DNA of 64,000 nt, taken from assembly GCA_045538755.1 (NCBI GenBank), contig JAZQEC010000002.1, positions 1 through 64,000 of the forward strand, read 5' to 3'. Each line of letters begins with the position of its first letter. Positions within the stretch are counted from its first letter, which is position 1. The position numbers were made by a program, and so were the translations under genes. The notes below the pieces were generated by a model, which searched no databases, was not told the origin of the DNA, and worked only from the letters and a program-made list of their open reading frames with translations. Shown here piece after piece: positions 34,828 through 43,561 of the stretch. This DNA comes from UBA1738 sp045538755 (GTDB lineage Bacteria > Bacillota > Clostridia > UBA1381).

Positions 34828-35397
34828 ATGGGAGATTTACAGCCTGTTATAGAGGCAATTTTAAATGATGCAAAAATACGTGCGACAGGAATTTGTGAAG
34901 AAGCAGAAAGACGTATAAATACTATGTATGCGGAATTTGACAGAGAAAAGATAAGTATTCGTGAAAAATTTGAGGCGGAGCTTGACAGCGAAACCGAAAG
35001 GATTTACGAATCGGAACGTACAAAAGGCAGACAACTGCTTAAAAATGCATCTTTAAAGGCAAAGACCGATTTGGTAAAAGAGGCAATAAATAGTGCAAAA
35101 AAAAAGATTTGCAATTTGAGTGATGCTGAATATTCGGACGTTCTTTCAAAACTCTATAAAAATTGTACCGATGCAGAAAAAGGCGTTGTTTATCTAAATG
35201 AACAAGACAAAAAACGTGTAAAGCGAGGAACTTTTCATAATGCAAAAATTTCCAATGAGCCCATTTTGACAGACGGCGGATTTTTAATTGTGTGTAAAAA
35301 TATCAGTTATGACTGCACATTGGACAGTCTTTTCGAAGAAAAGTACAGCGAAATTTGCGATAAAATCAACGTGCTATGCAGAGAGGAGCGGCAATGA
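34828..35397 (+). CDS. ntpE: V-type ATPase subunit E
   Basis: 189-residue peripheral stalk subunit: an N-terminal coiled coil (about 1-95) followed by a small globular domain, with the family's G-G-F-L-I-V-x-x-x-x-I-S-Y-D-C-T-L-D-S-L-F near the end. CAGGAGGT precedes the ATG. The stop overlaps the next start (ATGA). Confidence 0.9.
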   Translation: MGDLQPVIEAILNDAKIRATGICEEAERRINTMYAEFDREKISIREKFEAELDSETERIYESERTKGRQLLKNASLKAKTDLVKEAINSAKKKICNLSDAEYSDVLSKLYKNCTDAEKGVVYLNEQDKKRVKRGTFHNAKISNEPILTDGGFLIVCKNISYDCTLDSLFEEKYSEICDKINVLCREERQ

Positions 35398-36314
35398 ACA
35401 AGAATTATACCTATGCCGCCGCTTATGTGAAAAGTCTTGAGGTAAATATGATTTCACAAGAAGAATTTGAAGCCGTTTTGGATTATAGTTTGGAGCAGTT
35501 TGAAAATTTTTTGCGTGAAAAAGGCTATGACGGGCAAAGTATTAGCGAAATGGCAGAGAATGAAAGAGTGAAAGTGACCGAGATTTGTTCAAACCTTTGC
35601 GATAATGATTTGGTAAATGAAACTTTATTTTTGGAAAATGATTTTCATAATATAAAGGCGGTAATAAAATCTGTGATTACCGGACTTGACTGGAATGAGC
35701 TAATTTATGAGCCTACAAGCATTGACGCAGAAGAACTTCAAAACGCAATAAAATCGGCAGATTTTTCGGGAATTCCCGAAAGGTTTTTAAAGGTGTGTCA
35801 AAAAGCATACGAAATATATAAAAAATCGGGCGGACAGGCTATGGAAATGTATATTGACAAGACAAAGATTTCGGAGATAATTTCAAAAACCGATGGATTT
35901 GTGCGTGGTTGGGCAGAGCTTAAGGCACTTTGCACGAACCTTAAAATATATCTGCGTACAAGCGGCGCATCAAAGGATTTTTTAGAAAACGGACTTATAA
36001 AAAACAATCTTATAGATGTGCATACTCTTATAGAGAGTGATAAAAGCAAGGAAGAAGTTCTTTCTGCTATGGGATATAAAAATGAGTATGACTTGTTTTT
36101 AAAATCGCCCACAGGCTTTGAAAAGCATTGTGACGATATGGTAACCGAGTATCTCTGGAAGGCAAAAACGTCTTTTTTTGATTTTGATGCCGTCTTGGGA
36201 TATTTTGAGGGAAAAAAGACGGAAATAAAGAATGTGCGCCTTATTGCGTCGGCTAAAAAAAGCGGAATGGAAAAAGAACAAATTAAAGAAAGGCTGAGAA
36301 AAACGTATGTATAA
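35394..36314 (+). CDS. ntpC: V-type ATPase subunit C (d-subunit homologue)
   Basis: 306-residue helical funnel that couples the central shaft to the K ring. The opening Y-A-A-A-Y-V-K-S-L-E and N-D-F-H-N-I-K-A-V-I-K pattern and the closing A-K-K-S-G-M-E-K-E-Q-I-K-E-R-L-R are typical. The ATG at 35394 follows GAGGAG and overlaps the subunit E stop; an ATG 18 bases upstream was rejected because the binding site would fall inside it. The end overlaps subunit F by 8 bases. Confidence 0.88.
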   Translation: MNKNYTYAAAYVKSLEVNMISQEEFEAVLDYSLEQFENFLREKGYDGQSISEMAENERVKVTEICSNLCDNDLVNETLFLENDFHNIKAVIKSVITGLDWNELIYEPTSIDAEELQNAIKSADFSGIPERFLKVCQKAYEIYKKSGGQAMEMYIDKTKISEIISKTDGFVRGWAELKALCTNLKIYLRTSGASKDFLENGLIKNNLIDVHTLIESDKSKEEVLSAMGYKNEYDLFLKSPTGFEKHCDDMVTEYLWKAKTSFFDFDAVLGYFEGKKTEIKNVRLIASAKKSGMEKEQIKERLRKTYV

Positions 36315-36603
36315 GGTAGCGGCAGTCGGAAGATTTGAAAGTATTGCATATTTTGGCGCAATCGGTGTAGAAACTTTTTTTGAAGATACAGCTTCAGGTA
36401 GTGAAAGGCTAATAAAAAGGCTTGCAAAAAATGGTTATGCTGTAATCTTTGTTGATGAGGAATATTATAATGACAAAAACTTTGAAAATGAGAGTTTGCC
36501 TGCAGTGCTGCCTTTGCCTGCTGCAAAAAACGATAGGTCAGAAGAAAGAATAAGTGAATATGTAAAAAGGGCGATAGGCTCGGATATGATTTTTGAAGGA
36601 TAG
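36307..36603 (+). CDS. ntpG: V-type ATPase subunit F
   Basis: 98-residue Rossmann-like subunit of the central shaft. It starts Y-K-V-A-A-V-G-R-F-E-S-I and has G-Y-A-V-I-F-V-D-E-E-Y-Y, with the family's LPLPAAK near the C-terminus. It overlaps subunit C and precedes subunit A by 14 bases. Confidence 0.88.
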   Translation: MYKVAAVGRFESIAYFGAIGVETFFEDTASGSERLIKRLAKNGYAVIFVDEEYYNDKNFENESLPAVLPLPAAKNDRSEERISEYVKRAIGSDMIFEG

Positions 36604-36617
36604 AAAGGGGCATAAAA

Positions 36618-38381
36618 ATGTCGGAGGGAATTATAAGGAAGGTATCGGGGCCGCTTGTTGTGGCTGAAGGTATGAAAAATGCAGATATGTACAATGTTGT
36701 AAAGGTTTCGGATTTAGAGCTTGTAGGAGAAATAATCGAAATCCACGACGATCTTGCCTCCATTCAGGTTTATGAAGAAACTTCAGGACTTGCACCTGGT
36801 GAAAGGGTAATTTCTACAGGAGCGCCGCTCTCGGTAGAACTGGGGCCGGGACTAATCGGGAGTATTTATGACGGAATACAAAGGCCGCTTGATGAAATAG
36901 AACATATTGCAGGTACAAATCTTGAAAGGGGCGTAAGTGTTCCGGCGCTTTCAAGAAAGAAGAAATGGGATTTTTCGCCGCTTAAAAAAGTCGGAGACAA
37001 AGTATCGGGCGGTGAAGTTATCGGCACAGTTCAGGAAACGGCGGCAGTTCTTCATAAAATTATGATTCCGCCTAAAATATCGGGTGAAATAGTAAGGATT
37101 GAAAGCGGAGAGTTTTTTGTTGATGATACAGTTTGCATTGTAAAGACCGAAATCGGCGAAGAAAAAATTTCGCTTATGCAAAAGTGGCCTGTGCGAGCGG
37201 CAAGACCTTATAAAGAAAAGCTCCCGCCTGATGTACCGCTTGTAACAGGGCAGCGAATTATTGACACGCTGTTCCCGATTGCAAAGGGCGGTGTCGGAAC
37301 AGTTCCCGGACCTTTTGGAAGCGGCAAAACAGTTGTTCAGCACCAGCTTGCCAAATGGGCAGATGCGGATATTGTTGTCTATATTGGCTGCGGCGAACGT
37401 GGCAACGAAATGACTGACGTTTTAAATGAGTTTCCTGAAATAAAGGACCCGAAAACAGGGAAAACGCTTATGGAAAGAACTGTGCTTATTGCAAATACAT
37501 CGGATATGCCTGTTGCAGCAAGAGAAGCATCAATTTACACAGGAATAACAGTTGCAGAGTATTTTCGGGATATGGGATATTCGGTAGTGCTTTTGGCAGA
37601 CTCAACATCTCGTTGGGCAGAGGCACTTCGCGAAATGTCAGGACGACTTGAGGAAATGCCGGGAGAAGAAGGCTATCCTGCTTATCTTGCAGGTAGACTT
37701 GCAGGGTTTTATGAACGTGCGGGACGGGTAATTTCAAAAGGCGGTGCTGAAGGTGCACTCAGTATAGTCGGAGCGGTATCTCCACAAGGAGGCGACATAT
37801 CAGAGCCGGTAACACAGGCAACACTGCGTATTGTAAAGGTGTTCTGGGGACTGGATTCCGCGCTTGCATATAGACGCCACTTCCCTGCGATAAACTGGCT
37901 TAAAAGCTATTCATTATATCTTGACCGAATGAAAAAGTGGTATGAAAATCACGTGAATGAAGACTGGATTGAGTCAAGAAATTCATTGATGAAGCTTCTT
38001 CAAGAAGAGGCAGAACTTGAGGAAATAGTCAAGCTTGTAGGTATGGATGCACTTGCAAAAATTGACAGGCTAAAGCTTGAGGTAGCACGCTCTATTCGTG
38101 AAGACTATCTTCACCAAAACGCCTTCCATGAAACCGATACCTATACTACGCTTAAAAAGCAGTTCATTATGATGAAGCTGATACTGACATTTTATGAACT
38201 TGCACAAGAATCAATAGAAGGCGGCGCCGATATTGACGAGATAATGAGGCTGGAGTCAAGAGAACGAATAGGCAGGCTTAAGTATGTAAACGAGGAAGAT
38301 TGTGAAAAGGAATTTCACGATATAGTGGAAAATCTTAAGTTCAGCCTTCAAAGTATGAAGGAGGCAAGGAAAAATGGCTAA
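36618..38381 (+). CDS. ntpA: V-type ATPase catalytic subunit A
   Basis: 587-residue catalytic subunit. The P-loop reads GPFGSGKTVVQ, followed by GCGERGNEMTDVLNEFPE with the catalytic glutamate, the ADSTSRWAEALREMSGRLEEMPGEEG segment in pieces, and a 'bulge' domain of about 90 residues (about 110-200) that distinguishes V-type A from F-type beta. Hydrolyses or makes ATP at the A/B interface. AAAGGGGC precedes the ATG. The stop overlaps subunit B by 8 bases. Confidence 0.96.
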   Translation: MSEGIIRKVSGPLVVAEGMKNADMYNVVKVSDLELVGEIIEIHDDLASIQVYEETSGLAPGERVISTGAPLSVELGPGLIGSIYDGIQRPLDEIEHIAGTNLERGVSVPALSRKKKWDFSPLKKVGDKVSGGEVIGTVQETAAVLHKIMIPPKISGEIVRIESGEFFVDDTVCIVKTEIGEEKISLMQKWPVRAARPYKEKLPPDVPLVTGQRIIDTLFPIAKGGVGTVPGPFGSGKTVVQHQLAKWADADIVVYIGCGERGNEMTDVLNEFPEIKDPKTGKTLMERTVLIANTSDMPVAAREASIYTGITVAEYFRDMGYSVVLLADSTSRWAEALREMSGRLEEMPGEEGYPAYLAGRLAGFYERAGRVISKGGAEGALSIVGAVSPQGGDISEPVTQATLRIVKVFWGLDSALAYRRHFPAINWLKSYSLYLDRMKKWYENHVNEDWIESRNSLMKLLQEEAELEEIVKLVGMDALAKIDRLKLEVARSIREDYLHQNAFHETDTYTTLKKQFIMMKLILTFYELAQESIEGGADIDEIMRLESRERIGRLKYVNEEDCEKEFHDIVENLKFSLQSMKEARKNG

Positions 38382-39741
38382 GGAATACAGGACAATCCGT
38401 GAAATTGCAGGCCCGTTGGTTATGGTGTCGGATGTGGAGGGTGTCAGCTATAATGAGCTTGGTGAAATAATGCTCCAAAACGGTGAAAAAAAACGATGTA
38501 GGGTTTTGGAGATTAACGGGGATAATGCCCTTTGTCAGCTTTTTGAAAACAGTACCGGCATAAATCCCGCAGAATCAAAGGTTAAGTTTTTGGGGCATAG
38601 TATGGAGCTTGGTGTTTCGGAGGATATGCTCGGGCGTGTATTTGACGGGCTTGGAAATCCCAAAGAGGATTTTGAAATCATACCTGAAAAGCGAATGGAC
38701 GTAAACGGAGTGCCGATGAATCCTGTTTCACGAAATTATCCTGAAGAATTTATCCAGACTGGAATAAGTGCAATAGACGGACTAAATACTCTTGTTCGTG
38801 GACAGAAATTACCGATTTTTTCGGGAAGTGGGCTCCCTCACGCAAATCTTGCAGCACAGATTGCAAGGCAGGCTAAAGTTTTGGGGACAGATGAAAAATT
38901 TGCTGTGGTTTTTGCCGCAATAGGAATTACGTTTGAAGAGGCCAATTTTTTTATTGAGGATTTTAAGAAAACAGGTGCAATGGAGAGAACTGTACTTTTT
39001 ATAAATCTGGCTGATGACCCTGCGATAGAGCGAATTGCAACACCAAAAATGGCTCTTACTATGGCGGAATACCTTGCATTTGATAAAGGAATGCACGTGC
39101 TTGTTATAATGACCGATATTACGAATTATGCCGATGCCCTGCGTGAAATTTCTGCAGCGCGAAAGGAAGTGCCGTCAAGACGAGGTTATCCGGGATATAT
39201 GTACACAGACCTTGCATCTATGTATGAGCGTGCAGGAAGATTAAAGGGAAAAGACGGCTCGGTCACACTTATACCGATTCTTACTATGCCGGAGGATGAC
39301 AAAACGCATCCCATTCCCGACCTCACAGGATACATTACAGAGGGACAGATAATCTTGTCAAGAGAGCTTTACAGAAAAAACATTCTTCCGCCAATTGATG
39401 TTCTCCCGTCGCTGTCAAGACTTAAGGATAAAGGCATTGGTGAAGGAAAAACACGGAAAGACCACGCAAATACAATGAATCAGCTTTTCTCGGCATATTC
39501 AAGAGGAAAGGAAGCAAAAGAGCTTATGGCGGTCTTGGGAGAAGCGGCACTTACAGAGCTTGACAGAAAATATGCGGCTTTTTCGGACAGCTTTGAAAAG
39601 GAATATATTTCACAGGGCTATAACACAGACAGAACGATTTTAGGGACACTAAAAATAGGATGGGAATTGTTGTCGATGCTGCCGAGGGGCGAGCTTGTCA
39701 GAATTAAGGACGAATATCTTGACGAATTCTATGGAAAATGA
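38374..39741 (+). CDS. ntpB: V-type ATPase regulatory subunit B
   Basis: 455-residue B subunit that completes the hexamer. The P-loop position is degenerate (PIFSGSGLPHANLAAQ), as expected for the non-catalytic subunit. Other landmarks are GIDGL-like IQTGISAIDGLNTLVRGQ and LIPILTMPEDDKTHPIPD. GAAGGAGG precedes the start, which lies within the end of subunit A. Confidence 0.96.
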   Translation: MAKEYRTIREIAGPLVMVSDVEGVSYNELGEIMLQNGEKKRCRVLEINGDNALCQLFENSTGINPAESKVKFLGHSMELGVSEDMLGRVFDGLGNPKEDFEIIPEKRMDVNGVPMNPVSRNYPEEFIQTGISAIDGLNTLVRGQKLPIFSGSGLPHANLAAQIARQAKVLGTDEKFAVVFAAIGITFEEANFFIEDFKKTGAMERTVLFINLADDPAIERIATPKMALTMAEYLAFDKGMHVLVIMTDITNYADALREISAARKEVPSRRGYPGYMYTDLASMYERAGRLKGKDGSVTLIPILTMPEDDKTHPIPDLTGYITEGQIILSRELYRKNILPPIDVLPSLSRLKDKGIGEGKTRKDHANTMNQLFSAYSRGKEAKELMAVLGEAALTELDRKYAAFSDSFEKEYISQGYNTDRTILGTLKIGWELLSMLPRGELVRIKDEYLDEFYGK

Positions 39742-39750
39742 GGTGAGATT

Positions 39751-40395
39751 TTGGCGAGACTTAATGTAAATCCTACACGTATGGCGCTTTCGGGACTTAA
39801 AAAAAATCTTGGTACAGCGACTAAGGGTTACAGACTTTTAAAGGATAAAAGAGATGAATTGATGCGACAGTTTTTAAATATAGTAAGGGACACAAAAAGT
39901 TTGAGAATAGCTATTAATGAAAAACTTGCAAAATCGAGAATGTATCTTGAATCCGCAGCGGCAATTATGGGCGAAAAAGAGCTCAAAACTGCGCTTTTGC
40001 TACCTTTGGAAGAAGCCTCGATTAATGTAAGAGAAAGAAATGTAATGAGTGTTATGCTACCTCAGTTTTCGTGGGAAAACGAGCTTTCGGACGGGGATAT
40101 TTGTTCTTTTGGATTTGCAGAGACAAGTTCGGACCTTGATATGAGTGTAAAAATTCTTCGTGATATAAGAGATGATTTATTAAAACTTGCAGAGCTTGAA
40201 AAGGCGATAGTGCTTATGTCGGGTGAAATTGAAAGAACGCGCAGACGTGTTAATGCGCTCGAATATGTGATAATACCTGATTATCAGGAAACTATAAAAT
40301 ATATTAAGATGAAGCTTGATGAGGGTGAAAGAGAAAACAGTATCAGGCTTTTGAAAGTAAAAGATATGATTATAGAGGACAGAATAAAAAAATAA
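39751..40395 (+). CDS. ntpD: V-type ATPase subunit D
   Basis: 214-residue coiled-coil central shaft subunit. It shows the V-N-P-T-R-M-A-L-S-x-L-K-K-x-L start, G-Y-R-L-L-K-D-K-R-D-E-L, and the R-R-V-N-A-L-E-Y-V-I-I-P-D-Y C-terminal helix diagnostic of the family. It starts at TTG 39751 behind GAGGTGAGA and ends the operon with a terminator. Confidence 0.94.
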   Translation: MARLNVNPTRMALSGLKKNLGTATKGYRLLKDKRDELMRQFLNIVRDTKSLRIAINEKLAKSRMYLESAAAIMGEKELKTALLLPLEEASINVRERNVMSVMLPQFSWENELSDGDICSFGFAETSSDLDMSVKILRDIRDDLLKLAELEKAIVLMSGEIERTRRRVNALEYVIIPDYQETIKYIKMKLDEGERENSIRLLKVKDMIIEDRIKK

Positions 40396-40420
40396 GGACA
40401 GTAAGCTGTCCTTATTTTTA
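40391..40420. terminator. bidirectional terminator, V-ATPase / nudix
   Basis: AATAAGGACAG (40391-40401) and its complement (40406-40416) with a T-run, between convergent operons. Confidence 0.9.
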
Positions 40421-40954
40421 AGTATTTAATATTTTGTCTGCTTTTAAAATACAAATTTCGGTTTTTGCATCCTTTATTTCATTTTTTAAAACCATTTCCA
40501 CGAGCTTGGTAAGCGGAATTTTCTTTACTACCACAAATTCGCCCGGATCAAGATGCTGACCGACAAAGGAAAGATTTTCGGCAAGATATAAGTGAATGAT
40601 TTCGCTGCAATATCCCGGTGACGGGTAGCAATTTCCAAGAAAAGTAAATTTTTCTGCAGTATAGCCTGTTTCTTCAGAAAGCTCACGTTTTGCCGCATCA
40701 AGCGGGTCTTCGCCTGCTTCGAGCTTTCCTGCAGGAACCTCTAAAACGACCTCGTCATACGGTTTTCGGTACTGCTCAACCATACACACATTGTTTTCAT
40801 CATCAAGGGCTATTATACCAACACCGCCGCTGTGAAGCACAAGCTCACGTCCGGCTGTTTTGCCGTTGGGAAGAAGAACGATATCCTCTTTAACGTGTAT
40901 AATTCTGCCACTGAAAATTTCTTTGGTATCTATTGTTTTTTCTGTCAGATTCAT
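40418..40954 (-). CDS. NUDIX hydrolase, ADP-ribose pyrophosphatase type
   Basis: 178 residues with a full Nudix box (G-x5-E-x7-R-E-L-x-E-E-x-G) near residues 75-97. The N-terminal T-x-D-x-x-x-I-F-S-G-R-I-I-H-V and V-C-M-V-E-Q-Y-R-K-P segments match the ADP-ribose pyrophosphatase subgroup, which clears ADP-ribose. It is the last gene of the mtnN-apt-luxS run, 17 bases after mtnN. Confidence 0.9.
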   Translation of the reverse strand: MNLTEKTIDTKEIFSGRIIHVKEDIVLLPNGKTAGRELVLHSGGVGIIALDDENNVCMVEQYRKPYDEVVLEVPAGKLEAGEDPLDAAKRELSEETGYTAEKFTFLGNCYPSPGYCSEIIHLYLAENLSFVGQHLDPGEFVVVKKIPLTKLVEMVLKNEIKDAKTEICILKADKILNT

Positions 40955-40971
40955 ATTGTATTACTCCTGTA

Positions 40972-41664
40972 TTACTCCTGTACTTCCGATAAAAATTTAC
41001 TGATAACTTTGGTTGAATTTGCTGCCGCCATACGTGCAAATGTCGGGAAATCCATATTTGCGCCGTCGTCTGCGCCATCACTCATTGCACGAAGCACCCC
41101 GAAAGGAACGTTATTTACATAACAGACGTGACCAATTGAGCCGCCTTCCATTTCGCAGGATTTAGCGCCAAAGGCATCTATAATAAACTGCTTTTTTTCT
41201 GTGCTTGCAACAAACTGGTCGCCTGATGCTATTGTCCCTGTTGTGTGCGAAAAACCAAGTGCCGAAACGCAATTTTCAAGAAGTTTATAAATTTTTTCAT
41301 CGGCAGGAATGTTTATTATGTTTATGTCAGAAATCATTCCGACAGGGTCGCCGAGAGGAGATGTATCCATATCGTGCTGAACGACGCTGTCTGCAATTAC
41401 GATGTCGCCTATTTTCAAGGTTTTGTCAAGATAGCCAGCAACGCCTATGTTTATTATCATTTCAGGGCCAAATTTCAAAATCATTGCTTCTGCGCAAAGC
41501 GCCGAAAACACCTTGCCCACACCGCATTTTGCGACGACAACGTCTTTTTGCCCAAACTTGCCCGAAACGAAATCAATTCCGCTCACTGTTTCTGTCGCCT
41601 TGTCCGTCAAAAGCGATTTTATGCTTTCGACCTCTATTTCCATAGCTCCTATTATGCCAATCAT
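40972..41664 (-). CDS. mtnN: 5'-methylthioadenosine/S-adenosylhomocysteine nucleosidase
   Basis: 230-residue MTAN/Pfs, which removes adenine from SAH and methylthioadenosine. It has GIIGAMEIEVE at the start, NIGVAGYLD, the C-E-M-E-G nucleoside/catalytic strand, and R-A-M-S-D-G-A-D with the catalytic aspartate. Its product S-ribosylhomocysteine is the LuxS substrate, encoded two genes upstream. AGGAGAAAT precedes the ATG. Confidence 0.94.
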   Translation of the reverse strand: MIGIIGAMEIEVESIKSLLTDKATETVSGIDFVSGKFGQKDVVVAKCGVGKVFSALCAEAMILKFGPEMIINIGVAGYLDKTLKIGDIVIADSVVQHDMDTSPLGDPVGMISDINIINIPADEKIYKLLENCVSALGFSHTTGTIASGDQFVASTEKKQFIIDAFGAKSCEMEGGSIGHVCYVNNVPFGVLRAMSDGADDGANMDFPTFARMAAANSTKVISKFLSEVQE

Positions 41665-41676
41665 TTTATTTCTCCT

Positions 41677-42225
41677 TTATAAAATCGGAAGTGAGTCCAC
41701 AAATATAACGTCTTCACGTTTTGCGGCATCGCCTTCTGCAAAAACAAAGGCTTTTGCAAAAATATTTGCACCAACTTCATTTAAAATCTGCTCAATTGCC
41801 CTAAGCGATGAACCCGTAGAAACAACATCATCAACTATAAGTACATTTTTGCCTGTAAGCTTCGGCTTTTGGTTATTATCAAGATACAGATAGTGCTGGT
41901 TTTTGGTGGTATATGTGTTGACAGCGCCGCGTGTTACGTCTTTGTGATAAATTTTTTGCTCTTTTCGGAGGATTACCATATCGCAGTCAAGATATTCTGC
42001 TATCTGGTAAGCGAGTGTAATTCCCTTTGTTTCAGCAGATAGAACTGTGTCGATTTTAGAAAGGTCAAGACCTGATTCTTTTAGTTTTTGGTAAACTGCC
42101 GCACTTGCGTCTTGCGACAAGTCCTTGGATGATAGCATATCAAGTACAGCGATGCTTAAGCCCTCTTTAATTTCGACAATCGGTAAGCCGTATTCCTTGC
42201 CGTTTAGCATAACTTTGTAATCCAT
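41677..42225 (-). CDS. phosphoribosyltransferase, adenine PRTase-like
   Basis: 182-residue type I PRTase. The PRPP loop reads VLIVDDVVSTGSS near residue 130, with an E-T-K-G-I-T-L-A-Y region upstream. It sits between mtnN, which releases adenine, and luxS, so adenine salvage to AMP is the likely reaction. It is diverged from canonical Apt, and another purine or a regulatory role (PurR-like) cannot be excluded. GGAGAGAT precedes the ATG. Confidence 0.8.
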   Translation of the reverse strand: MDYKVMLNGKEYGLPIVEIKEGLSIAVLDMLSSKDLSQDASAAVYQKLKESGLDLSKIDTVLSAETKGITLAYQIAEYLDCDMVILRKEQKIYHKDVTRGAVNTYTTKNQHYLYLDNNQKPKLTGKNVLIVDDVVSTGSSLRAIEQILNEVGANIFAKAFVFAEGDAAKREDVIFVDSLPIL

Positions 42226-42238
42226 TTTTATCTCTCCT

Positions 42239-42691
42239 TTAAAAGTATTTAAAATTAATTTTTTTGTCTGACAATACTTTAAGATACCTCTCAGCTTCAG
42301 TTTTAGAAGTGTCGAGGTTTAATGTTTTGTAGTTTCCGCATTCGATTTCCGATGCACCAAACACATCGCCTTCGTGTGCAATAATTTTTTTGAGGGCAAG
42401 CTTAATTTCGGTTAAAACTTGCTCGTTATCGGCATTTCTTATGAGCAGATAAAACCCTGTCTGGCAACCCATAGGTCCGAAGTATATTACATCAAGCTCA
42501 GTATTTCTTATATAAGTTGAAAACTGATGCTCAAATGTGTGCATTGTTATGTTGTCCATAAAATCTCCGCTGTTAGGGCGGCGTGTGCGCATATCGAAGG
42601 TTGTAATGTCGCCGTCGATTCGTGAGATATAAAGACCTTCTCCGAACTTTGTGTGGTCAACCGTAAAGCTTGCGTTTTTTTGTATGTCCAT
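42239..42691 (-). CDS. luxS: S-ribosylhomocysteine lyase (AI-2 synthesis)
   Basis: 150-residue LuxS, which splits S-ribosylhomocysteine to homocysteine and DPD, the AI-2 precursor. Metal ligands are the two histidines of HTFEH (near residue 55) and the cysteine in S-E-I-E-C-G-N-Y; GPMGCQTGFYL carries the catalytic cysteine. It heads the luxS-apt-mtnN-nudix run. GAAAGGAATTTAC precedes the ATG. Homocysteine produced here can be remethylated by MetH at 4219-6624. Confidence 0.95.
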   Translation of the reverse strand: MDIQKNASFTVDHTKFGEGLYISRIDGDITTFDMRTRRPNSGDFMDNITMHTFEHQFSTYIRNTELDVIYFGPMGCQTGFYLLIRNADNEQVLTEIKLALKKIIAHEGDVFGASEIECGNYKTLNLDTSKTEAERYLKVLSDKKINFKYF

Positions 42692-42784
42692 TGTAAATTC
42701 CTTTCTGTTGTGGATTTTGTTGTTGCACCTGCATTATTTTAAAAGATATATGCCATATATTTTCCGTCGTGTGAAACATCTTCT

Positions 42785-42812
42785 TGTATAATAGTAGATG
42801 TTCACGTTACAA
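42785..42812 (-). promoter_or_regulatory. possible promoter of the luxS run
   Basis: On the minus strand TTGTAA, 16-bp spacer, TATACA, about 95 bases upstream of luxS. It is weaker than the other promoters in the window. Confidence 0.45.
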
Positions 42813-42839
42813 TTATTCTAAATGAGATTGTTGAAACAT

Positions 42840-42905
42840 TTACATTCCGAGAAGAGTAATTATCACAGCAAGCGCAATAACAGTTATCATATTTTGCTGT
42901 GTCAT
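42840..42905 (-). CDS. possible 21-residue hydrophobic peptide
   Basis: A short frame reads M-T-Q-Q-N-M then a continuous hydrophobic stretch (ITVIALAVITLLGM), enough for one membrane helix. AAGGTGA lies seven bases before the ATG. Such tiny membrane proteins occur in Firmicutes, but a chance frame in AT-rich DNA is also possible. It lies upstream of the putative luxS promoter, in the same orientation. Confidence 0.35.
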   Translation of the reverse strand: MTQQNMITVIALAVIITLLGM

Positions 42906-43127
42906 AACTATCACCTTCTAAAATTAAAACATATTTGCCAACTCATTATATAATTAAGTGACAAAAATATGCATCCTATCACCCGATTACATAATAAACC
43001 AATCGTAGTATATCACATAATTTAAAAAAGTTCAATGAATTGCATAAATTTGTTAGTGTAAAGTAAAAGTTGGCAAATTTTCCGCTAATTTTTTGAACAA
43101 CTTAAACAGATAGTATTGCAGAGTTTC

Positions 43128-43296
43128 CGTCGCCCTTGACTGTTACTGCGATAAAATGCGTAGCACAAACACTCCGACGGCGAAAAACTCAAAAATATTA
43201 GGGTTTTTCTCATCTGTGAAATCCATTGGAGCGTTTTATCTTGCAACCGTCAACTGCAAGCCGCTTTGCAGTGACTACATTACCTCGGCTCAAAAT
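43128..43296. repeat. imperfect inverted repeat in an otherwise empty stretch
   Basis: 43136-43163 and 43232-43260 are imperfect inverted copies that share TTTTATC/GATAAAA and TCAA/TTGA cores. A smaller CCGTCG/CGACGG pair lies inside. Short noncoding elements and decayed insertion elements look like this; no transposase was seen. Bases 42906-43127 hold nothing I can identify. Confidence 0.35.
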
Positions 43297-43413
43297 CTAA
43301 AAATATGAAAGAAGCGTAAAATACTTACCTTTCAGTCGGTTGATAATTTCCTTTGTTTCATTGGATGTTGCACAATCGACATACGGAATACTTGTATGCT
43401 TGCCCTGTAACAA
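43297..43413 (-). pseudogene. possible coding remnant
   Basis: A 38-codon minus-strand frame without a ribosome binding site reads, in part, QGKHTSIPYVDCATSNETKE then IINRLKGKYF, which has the amino-acid balance of real coding sequence. A stop and a hairpin lie just upstream. I take it as a gene fragment of unknown origin, consistent with an integration site. Confidence 0.3.
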
Positions 43414-43422
43414 TCGTTATTC

Positions 43423-43449
43423 AAAAGCCCTGATTTTCAGGGCTTTTTT
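43423..43449. terminator. intrinsic terminator hairpin
   Basis: AAAAGCCCTGA and its complement around a 3-base loop, followed by TTTTTT on the plus strand. It has no intact gene directly upstream on that strand, and may be left from a lost gene. Confidence 0.75.
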
Positions 43450-43467
43450 GATGCTAAAATTTGCGGG

Positions 43468-43479
43468 TGACTGCACTTT
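43468..43479 (+). repeat. left copy of a 12-bp direct repeat (TGACTGCACTTT)
   Basis: TGACTGCACTTT occurs here and at 45509-45520, bracketing the protease gene and its leader. Here it is also the arm of a hairpin with TGCAGTCA. Possible att-site remnant; inferred. Confidence 0.45.
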
Positions 43480-43526
43480 TTGCAGTCAGTTACATTAAAA
43501 ATCTTAATATAAAAATTATTGTTTAA

Positions 43527-43555
43527 TTGACTTGTTCCAATTTTTGTGTTAAAAT
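43527..43555 (+). promoter_or_regulatory. promoter of the structured leader and protease gene
   Basis: TTGACT (43527-43532), 17-bp spacer, TAAAAT (43550-43555). Predicted transcription start near 43562 coincides with the first base of the long P1 stem. Confidence 0.75.
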
Positions 43556-43561
43556 AAATAT

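Noticed and set aside
35798..36763. Long minus-strand frame of 321 codons opposite the V-ATPase C/F/A genes
   Set aside because: It is the antisense shadow of three convincing overlapping genes.
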